This document shows, piece by piece, positions 25,834-34,197 of a stretch of DNA of 43,011 nt (its first letter is position 1; every line of letters begins with the position of its first letter). This stretch comes from Blautia sp. BIOML-A1 (GTDB taxonomy: Bacteria; Bacillota; Clostridia; Lachnospirales; Lachnospiraceae), in contig NZ_WWVR01000029.1 in the NCBI RefSeq assembly GCF_009883055.1, positions 1-43,011 on the forward strand, read 5' to 3'. A program made the translations under genes and the position numbers. The notes beneath the pieces were generated by a model, which saw only the letters and a list, made by a program, of their open reading frames with translations, was not told the DNA's origin and searched no databases.

Positions 25834-26682
25834 TTGCACGATCTGGACCGCAACGAAGACCGCCTGAGGGGAACCTATGAATTCCCGTTTGAATTCCATC
25901 ATATAGAACCCAGCCATCCCCGCTATGTCATGTCCTATCACTGGCATGTCGAATATGAGATCATACGCATCCTGAAGGGTTCTCTCTCTGTCACTTTAGA
26001 CGAAAAAAGCTTCACAGCGACAGCCGGAGATATCATTTTTATACACAGCGGCATCCTGCACAGTGGAATTCCTGAGGATTGTGTATATCAGTGTATTGTT
26101 TTTGACGGAAACACTTTTCTGAAATACAATTCCGTCTGTTCCACTTATATGCAGAAAATTATTCATCAGGAAATTCTTATCTATCATCATTTTACCCCGA
26201 AATACGCTGAAATCTGTGACATTGTGAACAGTATTTTCGATGCTCTCTGGATGCATCCTGCCGGATATGAGATGACAGTCATTGGACAATTTTACCACTT
26301 TTTCGGTATTGTTTTTGGTAAGCATTACTACCTGGAAAGCGTTACCAGAACACGGCGCGACTACAAGCGCATCCTGCAGCTCAAACAGGTACTCGACTTT
26401 ATCGAGCATAATTATGCATCACCGCTCACGCTTCAGCAGCTTTCTTCTTCGGTGTCCATGTCGCCGAAATATTTCTGCCGTTTCTTCTCGGAAATGACAC
26501 ATCAGACTCCGATGGATTATCTGAACCATCAGAGAATTGAGCAGGCCTGTTACCAGCTTTCGACTACGGATGATTCCATTACGGAGATTGCTTATCGGAA
26601 CGGATTTAATGATCTCAGTTACTTTATCCGCACCTTTAAGAAATACAAGGGAATGACCCCCGGCAAATATAAACGGGCATAA
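25834..26682 (+). CDS. AraC-family regulator with cupin sensor, divergent from fucI
   Basis: About 282 residues. The best start is the TTG at 25834, which has GGAGGAG 6 nt upstream; the ATG at 25753 overlaps the promoter -10 and cannot be used. The N-terminal half is a cupin-type sugar-sensing domain (HYHWHVEYEI-like SYHWHVEYEIIRILKG, then AGDIIFIHSGILHSG). The C-terminal 100 residues carry the two AraC helix-turn-helix units (LTLQQLSSSVSMSPKYFCRFFSEMT, then SITEIAYRNGFNDLSYFIRTFKKYKGMTPGKYK). It is probably the fucose-responsive activator of fucI. Confidence 0.9.
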   Translation: MHDLDRNEDRLRGTYEFPFEFHHIEPSHPRYVMSYHWHVEYEIIRILKGSLSVTLDEKSFTATAGDIIFIHSGILHSGIPEDCVYQCIVFDGNTFLKYNSVCSTYMQKIIHQEILIYHHFTPKYAEICDIVNSIFDALWMHPAGYEMTVIGQFYHFFGIVFGKHYYLESVTRTRRDYKRILQLKQVLDFIEHNYASPLTLQQLSSSVSMSPKYFCRFFSEMTHQTPMDYLNHQRIEQACYQLSTTDDSITEIAYRNGFNDLSYFIRTFKKYKGMTPGKYKRA

Positions 26683-26726
26683 AAAAAGAATCTGTTTCCT
26701 GCAGCTCAGAAAACAGATTCTTTTTT
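26682..26726. terminator. Bidirectional rho-independent terminator
   Basis: AAAAAAGAATCTGTTT and AAACAGATTCTTTTTT form a perfect 16-bp stem between the convergent AraC-regulator and pduO genes. It ends both the regulator transcript and the long leftward BMC operon. Confidence 0.9.
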
Positions 26727-26728
26727 AT

Positions 26729-27772
26729 TTATAATACTTCATTCAGAATGGACAGACCATATTCTGCCAGACTGTGATCTTCTTCACCGGTTCCTCCGCT
26801 GATTCCCAGACCGCCGATGATCGTATCACCGACTTTGAGAGGTACACCGCCGCCAAAGATAACAATCTTGCCATTGTCCATCTTATCCACACCGAAAAAG
26901 GTTCCGCCCGGCTGTGCCAGGACTGCCAGTTCCTTTGTAGACATCCTGACTGCGACTGCAGTGTAGGCTTTCTTGGTAGCTACATCAAAGCTTACAAGAA
27001 AAGCTCCATCCATGACATGGACAGCGACCGGATTTCCATCCGGACCACAGACTGCGATCACCGCATTCTTGCCACGGCGTTTCGCTTCCTGCTCAATCTT
27101 GTCTATCAGGCGTTTTGCACCATCCAGAGTAATCCGTCCCTGGATTCCCATTCTTTTGAGAACTTCCTGAATCACTGCTTCATCTGTCATAGGAGTCTGT
27201 ACTGCTGCCACTGGTTCTGCCTCTTTTCCACCAAAAGGTGTAATCTCTTCCTTCTTTTGCACCGACTGCTCTGTGGTTTCCATATATCTGGCCATAACAT
27301 ACAGATAATCACTCAGACGGTTCATATATTTCTTTGCACCATTGTCTGCCCCAAATTTCACACTGACAGCTGCAAGATCACGTTCTGCTCTCCTTGCAAC
27401 TGCCCTTGCAATATCCAGTTCTGCTGACAGACGACTGCTGCCCGGAAGAATATTTTCTTCTTTAGGACAATGGAACAGCCCTTCCAGACGGCTGATTTCT
27501 TCTTCAAGCTGTCCGGTTCGGTCATCCTCTGTCCTGAATTCTCTGTTAAAAGGATCCGCCACGCCTGAACACACCGCATTCAGCGTTCTCTGGATGTTTT
27601 CGATAAAACGAATATCTTCTGCTTCACTCATCATGGTCTTTATAAGTCCCAGATGGCTGCTCAGTTCGTCTATCGTTCCTACCAGTTGAATACGGTCATC
27701 TGACTTGGAGACATTTTTTGTGTGGACAAGATTCGTAGTTCCCTTGTCACCATTTGCTGTATAAATGCTCAT
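26729..27772 (-). CDS. pduO: PduO-type cob(I)alamin adenosyltransferase with C-terminal GlcG/HbpS domain
   Basis: 347 residues in two domains. The N-terminal 165 residues are a PduO-type ATP:corrinoid adenosyltransferase, with GDKGTTNL (ATP loop), DRIQLVGTIDELSSHLGL and the RRAERDL and YMNRLSDYLYVMAR helices. A linker is followed by a GlcG/HbpS-like DUF336 domain (about 200-347) with GKNAVIAVCGPDGNPVAVHVMDGA and KVGDTIIGGLGISGG. AGGAG lies 8 nt before the ATG. It is the last gene of the BMC operon. The pathway encoded here uses a B12-independent glycyl-radical dehydratase, so adenosylcobalamin is not obviously needed; the domain may have another role. Confidence 0.88.
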   Translation of the reverse strand: MSIYTANGDKGTTNLVHTKNVSKSDDRIQLVGTIDELSSHLGLIKTMMSEAEDIRFIENIQRTLNAVCSGVADPFNREFRTEDDRTGQLEEEISRLEGLFHCPKEENILPGSSRLSAELDIARAVARRAERDLAAVSVKFGADNGAKKYMNRLSDYLYVMARYMETTEQSVQKKEEITPFGGKEAEPVAAVQTPMTDEAVIQEVLKRMGIQGRITLDGAKRLIDKIEQEAKRRGKNAVIAVCGPDGNPVAVHVMDGAFLVSFDVATKKAYTAVAVRMSTKELAVLAQPGGTFFGVDKMDNGKIVIFGGGVPLKVGDTIIGGLGISGGTGEEDHSLAEYGLSILNEVL

Positions 27773-27796
27773 CTCGGCATCTCCTGTGTCATTTTG

Positions 27797-28948
27797 TTAG
27801 AATGACCAAAGTTTGGTATAAATCTTAATGATGTCCTCTTTGGTCGGTGTTCTTGGGTTGGACGGTGTGCAGGCATCCGCAAGTGCCGCATCAGCCATCT
27901 TATCCACTGCTGCAAAATATGCATCCGGAGTGATAGTGCCAAGCTCCTGGATCGTCATTGGAATATTCATTTCCTTCTGCATAAACTGAATCCAGTTTAC
28001 AAGAGAACGTACGCTCATTACCTGATTGTAATTGCTCAGTCCCAGAATATGTGCAACTGCTGCATATCTCTCTACAGACGGAAGATATTCTTTCTGGCTT
28101 CTGCTTCTCTTGTTAATGTTCGCATTGAATTCCACGATATGCGGAAGGAGCATCGCGTTTGCTCTTCCATGCGGAATATGGAACATTGCACCAAGCTGAT
28201 GAGCCATACTGTGTGTAATACCAAGTCCTGCTGTATTAAAGGAAAGTCCTGCAAGACAGGAGGCCACGTGCATCTTCTGTCTTGCATGCATATCACTTCC
28301 ATCCAGATATGCTCTGAGGAGGAATACTCCGCAGATTTCCATTGCTTTTTCTGCCAGTGCTGCTGAAAATTCATTGTGTCCTGTACTTACATAAGACTCT
28401 AGTGCATGTGTGAACACATCCATTCCTGTGTCTGCTGTGATAGTAGGAGGCACACTCTTAACGAGCTCTGCGTCCAGAATAGCTTCATCTGCTGTCAGGC
28501 TGTCAGAAACCAGTGGATATTTTACTCTTGCTTCCGTATCGTTTACAACTGCAAAGGAAGTTACTTCTGATCCGGTTCCGCTTGTGGTCGGAATTGCAAT
28601 CAGACCAACATCTCCATAATGGTTGATCTTCAGTGCAAACTCACGGATTGCCTTTGAAGAGTCAATTGCAGAACCGCCGCCAACTGCGACGATTGCTTCC
28701 GGCTGATAGCTCAGAAATTTCTTAACTCCATCTGCAATCTTATCTACCGGTGCGTCCGGTACAACATTATGGAAAATATCATATTCCTTACCAGCTTTTT
28801 CCAGTGGTCTGGTAATCAGATCAATCATTTTGCTCTGCACTACAAACGGGTCTGTAATGATAAGAACTCTCTGGTATGGAATGCTCTCAAGACGTTCCAG
28901 TGCATTATCCCCAAAATGAATGGCTGTTTTCATTTCAAAGGTCTTCAT
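27797..28948 (-). CDS. pduQ: Iron-type alcohol dehydrogenase, 1-propanol dehydrogenase PduQ-like
   Basis: 383 residues, Fe-ADH family. It reduces propionaldehyde to 1-propanol and regenerates NAD+ inside the compartment. The nucleotide-binding motif GGGSAIDSSKAI and phosphate-binding PTTSGTGSEVTSFAVV are clear. Metal ligands are Asp and His residues in DTGMDVFTHALE, GITHSMAHQLGAMFHIPHGRANA and LLPH. AAAGGAG precedes the ATG. It follows the DeoR regulator and precedes pduO. Lacking a transport peptide, it probably enters the shell by binding another core protein. Confidence 0.9.
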   Translation of the reverse strand: MKTFEMKTAIHFGDNALERLESIPYQRVLIITDPFVVQSKMIDLITRPLEKAGKEYDIFHNVVPDAPVDKIADGVKKFLSYQPEAIVAVGGGSAIDSSKAIREFALKINHYGDVGLIAIPTTSGTGSEVTSFAVVNDTEARVKYPLVSDSLTADEAILDAELVKSVPPTITADTGMDVFTHALESYVSTGHNEFSAALAEKAMEICGVFLLRAYLDGSDMHARQKMHVASCLAGLSFNTAGLGITHSMAHQLGAMFHIPHGRANAMLLPHIVEFNANINKRSRSQKEYLPSVERYAAVAHILGLSNYNQVMSVRSLVNWIQFMQKEMNIPMTIQELGTITPDAYFAAVDKMADAALADACTPSNPRTPTKEDIIKIYTKLWSF

Positions 28949-28963
28949 ATTGCTGCTCCTTTT

Positions 28964-29737
28964 CTATGGCTGCATGTCAGGATAAAGGCATTTGACATTT
29001 GCCTCCTCAAAATATCCCATCCATTTGTCAGATGGTTTCCTGTCGGTTACAACCACATCTACATCCCGCAGTTTCCCTGCTACAGAAAATGCGGTCTGAT
29101 CAAATTTTGTACTGTCTACAACCAGAATTTTCTCGCGCCCTGACGCAATCATGGATTTTTTGGTTGTTCCAAAGGATTCTTTGGATTCCATAATTCCCCA
29201 TTCATGATCAAGTGCCTTACAGGAAAAAATAACCTTGTCCACAAAATAAGAACGGATTGCTTCTTCTGTTCTGGCTCCCAAAAAGGCAAGGTATCCTTCT
29301 TTCATGACACCTCCGGTTGAAATGATATTCCAACCGGATACATCTGATAATTCAAGAAGAATTTCCATGGAATTTGTGATTACAGTGAGACGCTCTCTTT
29401 CTTTGAGTGCCTTTGCCACAAATACAGCTGTGGTACTTGCATCAAGAAAAATATGGTCTCCCTCCTGTACCAGAGAAGCCGCGATCTCGGCCATTTTTTG
29501 TTTCCCGCTTACATTCTGGTTCTTGCGGATATTAAAGGGCAAATCAATACTTACATCCTCATTTATGACTGCTCCGCCATAACTCTTGATCGCAAGTCCT
29601 TCTTTTTCGAGCTTGTCAAGATCTCGGCGGATCGTTTCTTCCGAAACCTCATATAATTGACTCAGTTCACTAACTACAACTTTTTTTTCTGCCTGAAGTT
29701 TCTCCAGAATTAAGTTCCGTCTTTCTAATGCCAGCAT
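28964..29737 (-). CDS. DeoR-family transcriptional regulator of the BMC operon
   Basis: 257 residues. The N-terminal winged helix is typical for DeoR (RRNLILEKLQAEKKVVVSELSQLYEVSEETIRRDLDKLEKEG). The C-terminal DeoRC sensor domain has the phosphosugar-binding region IFLDASTTAVFVAKAL and VITNSMEIL. DeoR repressors usually respond to phosphorylated sugars; fuculose- or rhamnulose-1-phosphate is the natural guess here. It lies inside the operon, between pduT and pduQ, so it may control its own expression. The TGTTG arrays near both BMC promoters are candidate binding sites. Confidence 0.9.
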   Translation of the reverse strand: MLALERRNLILEKLQAEKKVVVSELSQLYEVSEETIRRDLDKLEKEGLAIKSYGGAVINEDVSIDLPFNIRKNQNVSGKQKMAEIAASLVQEGDHIFLDASTTAVFVAKALKERERLTVITNSMEILLELSDVSGWNIISTGGVMKEGYLAFLGARTEEAIRSYFVDKVIFSCKALDHEWGIMESKESFGTTKKSMIASGREKILVVDSTKFDQTAFSVAGKLRDVDVVVTDRKPSDKWMGYFEEANVKCLYPDMQP

Positions 29738-29763
29738 CTGCTTTGCCCCCTTCTGAGAACATT

Positions 29764-30312
29764 TTATAAAAGAGAATCCATCATTCGTTTATCCGGATGT
29801 GCAATGACAGATGAATCCAGATACATACCTTTTTCTGCCACGAATTGTTTTGCTTTCTCGATGGAAGCTTCTACTGCTGAAACTTCTCCTGTAAGAAGCA
29901 TGTAGGATTTTCCACACATACCTTTTGCAATACGCAGTTCGATCACATCTACGATTGCTGTTTTGGCAGCCTGGTCTGCTGCTTCGATAATGGAAGCTGC
30001 ATCATAAGTCTCCAGAATACCCAGAGCACTGATTCCTTCTACCTGTGTTGTTCCATACATTGCCGGGAAAAGGGATTCGTGCGGGTTACCAAGTACAAAG
30101 CTGTCAATGCATTTGTCCTCATATGTGGTTACAGCTGCATCAACTGCAGCTTTAACTGCACTTAAATCGCCTGTGATAATTGCAATATATTTTCCCGGAC
30201 ATACGGTCTGTGCCTCGACGATCTCTACATCAGAGGTCTTTACCATGGCATCTGCTGCTGTGATACCTGTGGCAGTCGTTTTAAATTCAATCATTCCGAT
30301 TGCTTTACTCAT
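29764..30312 (-). CDS. pduT: BMC-T shell protein, PduT-like (Fe-S cluster trimer)
   Basis: 182 residues from the ATG at 30312 (MSKAIGMIEF), which has AAAGGA about 10 nt upstream. Two tandem BMC domains (about 1-85 and 95-180) make this a trimeric pseudohexamer. The first domain has Cys38 in the VCPGKY pore motif; this is the same number as the cysteine that binds the central 4Fe-4S cluster in Citrobacter PduT. The second has MCGKSYML. It is thought to pass electrons across the shell, with PduS encoded immediately upstream. Only one BMC-T is encoded. Confidence 0.9.
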   Translation of the reverse strand: MSKAIGMIEFKTTATGITAADAMVKTSDVEIVEAQTVCPGKYIAIITGDLSAVKAAVDAAVTTYEDKCIDSFVLGNPHESLFPAMYGTTQVEGISALGILETYDAASIIEAADQAAKTAIVDVIELRIAKGMCGKSYMLLTGEVSAVEASIEKAKQFVAEKGMYLDSSVIAHPDKRMMDSLL

Positions 30313-30328
30313 GTTCTGCACGTCCTTT

Positions 30329-31657
30329 CTACTTTGCTGCGATTATGATATGGCGATCTGTTACTTCAGTTACTCTTCCTGAGATACTTGCATGAATGCT
30401 TACGCTTAATCCGTCAGCATGCTGCGCGATCATCTGTCCCTTGGTTACTGTGTCGCCTGTCTTCACAATTGCCTGTGCCGGTGCTCCGATATGCTGGCTC
30501 AGAAGGATCTTAACCTTGGATACCGGAACTACGTTCTCATCCATCGGTGCATCCTTATCGTATTTCGTCAGTCCGAGGCGGGCCATCAGACGTTCTTCCG
30601 GAACCTTACGATATTCTCTTGAAGGTTTAACCGGTACCGGCTGAACTCCCTGCGGAGGTCTGATACCTGCTTTACGAAGTCCGCCCTTCATGTCTGCAAG
30701 AAGTGATCTTGGTGCAAGACTCTGCGGGCAGGCATACATTTCGCATACACCGCAGGAACTGCAGAATGCGGAATCGATGTATGGATTTAAGTCTCTGAAA
30801 TCTCCGGCAGAAGCTGCTCTCATAAAGCGTGCCGGATCGATCGGATGTCCAAGATTATGTCTTGGGCAAAGGTCCGTACAGGTATTACACTGGCAGCAAA
30901 TGGATGCTGCACGTTTTAAATCGATTGCTGAAGTTCTCTGTTTTTTCATAACGATCTGGTGATCGCGCGGAAGAACAAGAACTGCATTTGTTGTTTTGGT
31001 AACCGGATCTGAACCGTTACCAATACGTCCCATCATCGGTCCGCCTACAAAATAGACCGGATCCTTTGTGGTGATCTCACCAGCCTGTGCAACGACTTCA
31101 TCCAGTGTACAGCCCAGAGGAACCTTAACTGTTACAGGATGACCGACTTCTGCAACTACTGATACGTATTTTTCTGTTACAGGATTCTGTGATGTCACAG
31201 CCTGATATACGTTGTAGATAGTCTCTACGTTGAATACAATGACGCCCTGCTCAATCGGCAGTCCACCAGGTCTGCAAACACGTCCGGTAGCTTCATAGAT
31301 CAGCACAACTTCATCGCCCATCGGATACACTTCATCAAGAAGATGGATCTTCAGGCCAGGAAATTCTTCAATGTGCTGCTGCAGTGCCTTGATCGTCTGA
31401 ACATAGGATTTCTTGATTCCGATGATCGCCTGTGAAGCTCCAACGGTTTCCATAACCATATGGAAAGTTTTCATGATCTCATATGCATGTTTCTCAAGTA
31501 ACTGTCTGTGAAGTTTCAGCAATGGTTCACATTCTGCACAGTTCATAAGAATTGTGTCCGCCTTGTCTGTAAGCTTGGCGTATGTCGGGAATCCGGCTCC
31601 ACCTGCACCTACGACGCCACTGTCCTGTATAATTTTCTGTAAATCTTTGATTTCCAT
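30329..31657 (-). CDS. pduS: PduS-like NADH-dependent flavin/Fe-S oxidoreductase (RnfC-related)
   Basis: 442 residues from the ATG at 31657 (MEIKDLQKII), with GGAG 9 nt upstream and overlapping the eutN stop. The Rnf-C-like N-terminal half has GVVGAGGAGFPTYAKL and NCAECEPLL (NADH/FMN site). Two 4Fe-4S motifs follow, CCQCNTCTDLCP and CSSCGVCEMYACP, then an SLBB-like segment and a C-terminal barrel-sandwich end (TGDTVTKGQMIAQ). In B12-dependent compartments PduS reduces cobalamin. Here, with a glycyl-radical enzyme, it more likely handles NAD+/NADH or electron exchange with PduT. Confidence 0.9.
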   Translation of the reverse strand: MEIKDLQKIIQDSGVVGAGGAGFPTYAKLTDKADTILMNCAECEPLLKLHRQLLEKHAYEIMKTFHMVMETVGASQAIIGIKKSYVQTIKALQQHIEEFPGLKIHLLDEVYPMGDEVVLIYEATGRVCRPGGLPIEQGVIVFNVETIYNVYQAVTSQNPVTEKYVSVVAEVGHPVTVKVPLGCTLDEVVAQAGEITTKDPVYFVGGPMMGRIGNGSDPVTKTTNAVLVLPRDHQIVMKKQRTSAIDLKRAASICCQCNTCTDLCPRHNLGHPIDPARFMRAASAGDFRDLNPYIDSAFCSSCGVCEMYACPQSLAPRSLLADMKGGLRKAGIRPPQGVQPVPVKPSREYRKVPEERLMARLGLTKYDKDAPMDENVVPVSKVKILLSQHIGAPAQAIVKTGDTVTKGQMIAQHADGLSVSIHASISGRVTEVTDRHIIIAAK

Positions 31658-31661
31658 GGCG

Positions 31662-31928
31662 TTACTCCAATCCTGCACCATCATCGATGATTCCGACTAT
31701 CGCGGCATCGATTGGTGCTGTTTCTTCACCGCAGCCGATTCTTGCTGCGCTTCCTTGTGCCACCAACACATATTCCCCGATTCCCGCGCCGATAATATCG
31801 ATCGCAACAATCTGGGATAAGTCAGCTTTCATATGATGCACCGGCTCCACGATCATGAATTTCTGTCCTATTAACTTGTCACTTTTCCGCGTGGAAACCA
31901 CGCTTCCAACTACTTTTCCTACTATCAT
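31662..31928 (-). CDS. eutN: BMC-P vertex protein (EutN/CcmL family)
   Basis: 88 residues. It forms pentamers that cap the vertices of the icosahedral shell. The family start MIVGKVVGSVVSTRKSDKLIGQKFMIV and the segments AIDIIGAGIGEYVLVAQGSAAR and PIDAAIVGIID are well conserved. GGAGG precedes the ATG. It is the only vertex protein in the window; some related loci encode more than one. It lies between pduL and pduS. Confidence 0.93.
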   Translation of the reverse strand: MIVGKVVGSVVSTRKSDKLIGQKFMIVEPVHHMKADLSQIVAIDIIGAGIGEYVLVAQGSAARIGCGEETAPIDAAIVGIIDDGAGLE

Positions 31929-31963
31929 GTGTGTGCCTCCGCATTATTATATAATCCCCTAAT

Positions 31964-31985
31964 GCCGGTGACTTACGCCACCGGC
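31964..31985. other. Hairpin between pduL and eutN
   Basis: GCCGGTG and CACCGGC form a perfect 7-bp stem with an 8-nt loop. No T-run follows in either direction. It may be an RNA processing or stability element that tunes the ratio of enzyme to vertex protein. Confidence 0.5.
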
Positions 31986-32004
31986 TGATTCAGGAGAAAT
32001 TTCT

Positions 32005-32649
32005 TTACTTTATGATGGTAACTGTATTGCCTGTGGCAATCTTTGCTGCATTCGCTTCATCTGTATCAATATGCATCTCCAGTGTGAAACTGTCATCCAC
32101 ACGGATCGCAACCTGATTAAAGATAGTTCCGCGCTCATTATCTGCTTTGACAGAAACGATATCGCCGTTCTTGACACCGGCTGCCCTTGCATCGCTCGGA
32201 GACATGTGGATGTGACGCATAGCCACGATACATCCCTCTTTGAGATAGATGGCACCCTTAGGTCCAACGATTGCGATCGGCGCACTTCCTGCAATATCAC
32301 CAGACATACGAACTGGAACATTCATTCCAAGTTTGATGGCATCTGTTGCAGATACCTCAACCTGTGTTGCACTGCGGACAGGTCCGAGTACACGAACATT
32401 CTCAATCGCACGAAGCTTCAGACCGATGATTGTAACAGTTTCGTTTGACGCAAACTGTCCGCCCATCAGATCTTTCTTCTTGGTGAGCTGATATCCAGGT
32501 CCGAATAATGTCTCTACATGTTCCTGTGTCAGGTGAACGTGTCTTGCGGAAACTCCGATCGGAACCATAAAGCCATTGCCTTTGTCTTCTGACTGATTGA
32601 TGGCGTCAATGACCATCTTTGTGATCAGTTCAATATTTTTTGATTCCAA
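32005..32649 (-). CDS. pduL: PduL-type phosphate propanoyltransferase
   Basis: 214 residues. It converts propionyl-CoA and phosphate to propionyl-phosphate, recycling CoA inside the compartment. Two zinc-binding HxH motifs are visible: His37/His39 (SARHVHLT) and His146/His148 (MRHIHMSPSDA). The TTG at 32649 (with AGGTG upstream) is chosen because it keeps a 20-residue amphipathic N-terminal helix (ITKMVIDAINQ), a typical encapsulation peptide; the first ATG would cut it in half. It lies just downstream of a 142-bp inserted repeat that separates it from the shell gene cluster. Confidence 0.9.
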   Translation of the reverse strand: MESKNIELITKMVIDAINQSEDKGNGFMVPIGVSARHVHLTQEHVETLFGPGYQLTKKKDLMGGQFASNETVTIIGLKLRAIENVRVLGPVRSATQVEVSATDAIKLGMNVPVRMSGDIAGSAPIAIVGPKGAIYLKEGCIVAMRHIHMSPSDARAAGVKNGDIVSVKADNERGTIFNQVAIRVDDSFTLEMHIDTDEANAAKIATGNTVTIIK

Positions 32650-32687
32650 GGATACACCTGCTTTCTTCCGTCAGGAATTGAAATTAT

Positions 32688-32829
32688 GTTACTGTTCACT
32701 CCGTTCACAATAGCTTGGTCAAAATGCATTCCAAATCACCTTCGGTGATGGCATTTTGCCCCGTATGTCTCGGGATTTTGCCATATCCATGGCAAAACAC
32801 CTCGCGGGCTATTACCTGTGAACAGTTAC
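32688..32829. mobile_element. 142-bp MITE-like element with inverted ends and 8-bp direct repeat
   Basis: The left end GTTACTGTTCAC and right end GTGAACAGTTAC are 12-bp inverted repeats with one mismatch. GAAATTAT flanks both ends (32680-32687 and 32830-32837), as expected for a target duplication. The right copy covers the TAA stop codon of the BMC-H gene at 32834. Inside are two hairpins (TCACC-TTC-GGTGA and TTTTGCCAT-ATCC-ATGGCAAAA) and no transposase. An 8-bp duplication and GTAA-like right end suggest, but do not prove, mobilisation by an IS66-type transposase. Confidence 0.7.
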
Positions 32830-32833
32830 GAAA

Positions 32834-33112
32834 TTATTTCAGTACCGGAAGGATTTTTTCTACGTCTGTGTGTGGTCTCGGGATTACGTGTGTAGCTACC
32901 AGCTCACCAAGTCTGGATGCTGCTGCACTTCCGCTCTCTACTGCAGATTTAACAGCTCCTACATCTCCACGTACCATAACTGTTACCAGTCCGGATCCGA
33001 TTTTCTCTGTTCCTACAAGTGCAACGTTAGCTGCTTTGCACATCTGGTCTGCTGCTTCGATTGCTGCTGTAAGTCCTCTGGTTTCTACCATTCCTAAAGC
33101 TTCCTGTGTCAT
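32834..33112 (-). CDS. BMC-H shell protein, PduA/PduJ-like (copy 1)
   Basis: 92 residues from the ATG at 33112 ([10 protein letters not shown]), which has AAGGAGG 8 nt upstream. It forms hexameric shell tiles. The pore motif KIGSGLVT places Lys37 and Ser40 at the same numbers as PduA, whose serine-lined pore passes 1,2-propanediol. The C-terminal [16 protein letters not shown] is canonical. It is nearly identical to the shell protein at 33518-33793, differing at residues 2, 23, 25, 29, 56 and the tail. The repeat element at 32688 inserted exactly at its stop codon; the duplicated target leaves the stop intact. Confidence 0.93.
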   Translation of the reverse strand: MTQEALGMVETRGLTAAIEAADQMCKAANVALVGTEKIGSGLVTVMVRGDVGAVKSAVESGSAAASRLGELVATHVIPRPHTDVEKILPVLK

Positions 33113-33160
33113 GATTATATCCTCCTTGTCCATAATGGATCATAAAAAATACTTGTCTTT

Positions 33161-33475
33161 TTATTCTGTCTCGTCTTCGCAGTCTTTCTTTTTCTTCCAT
33201 CGGCTCGCACTCAGCTCAACGAGTTTAACAATTTCCTCATGCGGCCGTGCGATTACTGCATAACTTGCCGGTTTCTTAATCGCGCCTGCAACGGCAGCTT
33301 CGACTGCTTCGTTTACTGCCGATACATCGCCCTGTATGATAAGAGTTACAAGTCGTCCGCCCAGCTTACGTTCCCATGACGCCAGCTCAACGTCTGCAGT
33401 TTTACACATGATATCGAGTGCATTGATTGCAGCAACGACACCAGTGATTTCAAAAAAACCATATGCTTTACTCAT
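33161..33475 (-). CDS. BMC-H shell protein with charged C-terminal tail
   Basis: 104 residues. The BMC fold is clear (SKAYGFFEITGVVAAINALDIMCKTADV, then GDVSAVNEAVEAAV). The pore loop reads RKLGGRLVT instead of KIGSGLVT, adding an arginine near the pore. After the core the protein ends in a highly charged tail (RWKKKKDCEDETE). These changes point to a specialised tile with different pore selectivity or a docking role. AAGGGG precedes the ATG. It lies between the two near-identical PduA-like copies. Confidence 0.9.
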   Translation of the reverse strand: MSKAYGFFEITGVVAAINALDIMCKTADVELASWERKLGGRLVTLIIQGDVSAVNEAVEAAVAGAIKKPASYAVIARPHEEIVKLVELSASRWKKKKDCEDETE

Positions 33476-33517
33476 GAGCGAACCCCTTTTGACTGATCTG
33501 AATATAGTTCGTCAGGA

Positions 33518-33793
33518 TCAGATCTTTGGAAGAATTTTTTCTACATCTGTGTGTGGTCTCGGAATTACATGTGTAGCTACCAGCTCACCAAGTCTGGATG
33601 CTGCTGCGCTTCCGCTCTCTACTGCTGCTTTAACAGCTCCTACATCTCCACGTACCATAACTGTTACCAGTCCGGATCCGATCTTCTCTGTTCCTACAAG
33701 TGCAACTTCTGCTGCTTTTGTCATTGCATCTGCTGCTTCGATTGCTGCTGTCAGTCCTCTGGTCTCTACCATTCCTAAAGCTTCCTGTGCCAT
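33518..33793 (-). CDS. BMC-H shell protein, PduA/PduJ-like (copy 2)
   Basis: 91 residues from the ATG at 33793 ([10 protein letters not shown]), which has AGGAGG upstream. Pore motif KIGSGLVT is the same as in copy 1. It differs from copy 1 at a handful of positions: Ala2, Ala23, Thr25, Glu29, Ala56 and a KI ending. The nucleotide sequences are also almost the same, so the pair is a recent duplication or is kept alike by gene conversion. As the highly similar major tile, it probably co-assembles with copy 1. Confidence 0.93.
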   Translation of the reverse strand: MAQEALGMVETRGLTAAIEAADAMTKAAEVALVGTEKIGSGLVTVMVRGDVGAVKAAVESGSAAASRLGELVATHVIPRPHTDVEKILPKI

Positions 33794-33859
33794 TGTTTCT
33801 TCCTCCTGAATCATTGTCTGTAAAAATTAATCTAATATTTATGCCAGGGATATCAGCTG

Positions 33860-34174
33860 TCAGCTTTTATCCAGGGCGCTGATTTTGAGCATCTTGACCG
33901 TATCCTCTGTCGGACTCGGTATTACGTAGTGCTGCACTACACCAGTTCTCCGGTTTGCTTCTGCCATTCCTGCTTCCACAGCTGCGGTCACGTCTTCCAC
34001 GCTTCCGCGGAATTTGATGCATACCAGAAGCGGTACTGGCAGGCTGTCAGCATTTGCAGGTTTGTTCTTGTCGAACACCTCCAGGCGGACATTGGCTGCC
34101 TTGCATCCTGCATCTGCCGCCACAAAGGCTGTTGCCAGCCCAAATACTTCCAAAATTCCTACAGCTTCTGCCAT
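33860..34174 (-). CDS. BMC-H shell protein with extended pore loop
   Basis: 104 residues. The first helix-strand region (AEAVGILEVFGLATAFVAADAGCKAANV) and GSVEDVTAAVEAGMAEA are BMC-like. The segment that should form the pore is enlarged and unlike the GSG type: EVFDKNKPANADSLPVPLLVCIKF. This could narrow, gate or recharge the pore. AAAGGAG precedes the ATG. It is the first shell gene after the zinc-type alcohol dehydrogenase gene. Confidence 0.88.
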   Translation of the reverse strand: MAEAVGILEVFGLATAFVAADAGCKAANVRLEVFDKNKPANADSLPVPLLVCIKFRGSVEDVTAAVEAGMAEANRRTGVVQHYVIPSPTEDTVKMLKISALDKS

Positions 34175-34197
34175 TTTGCTTCTCCTTTATTTCCGGA

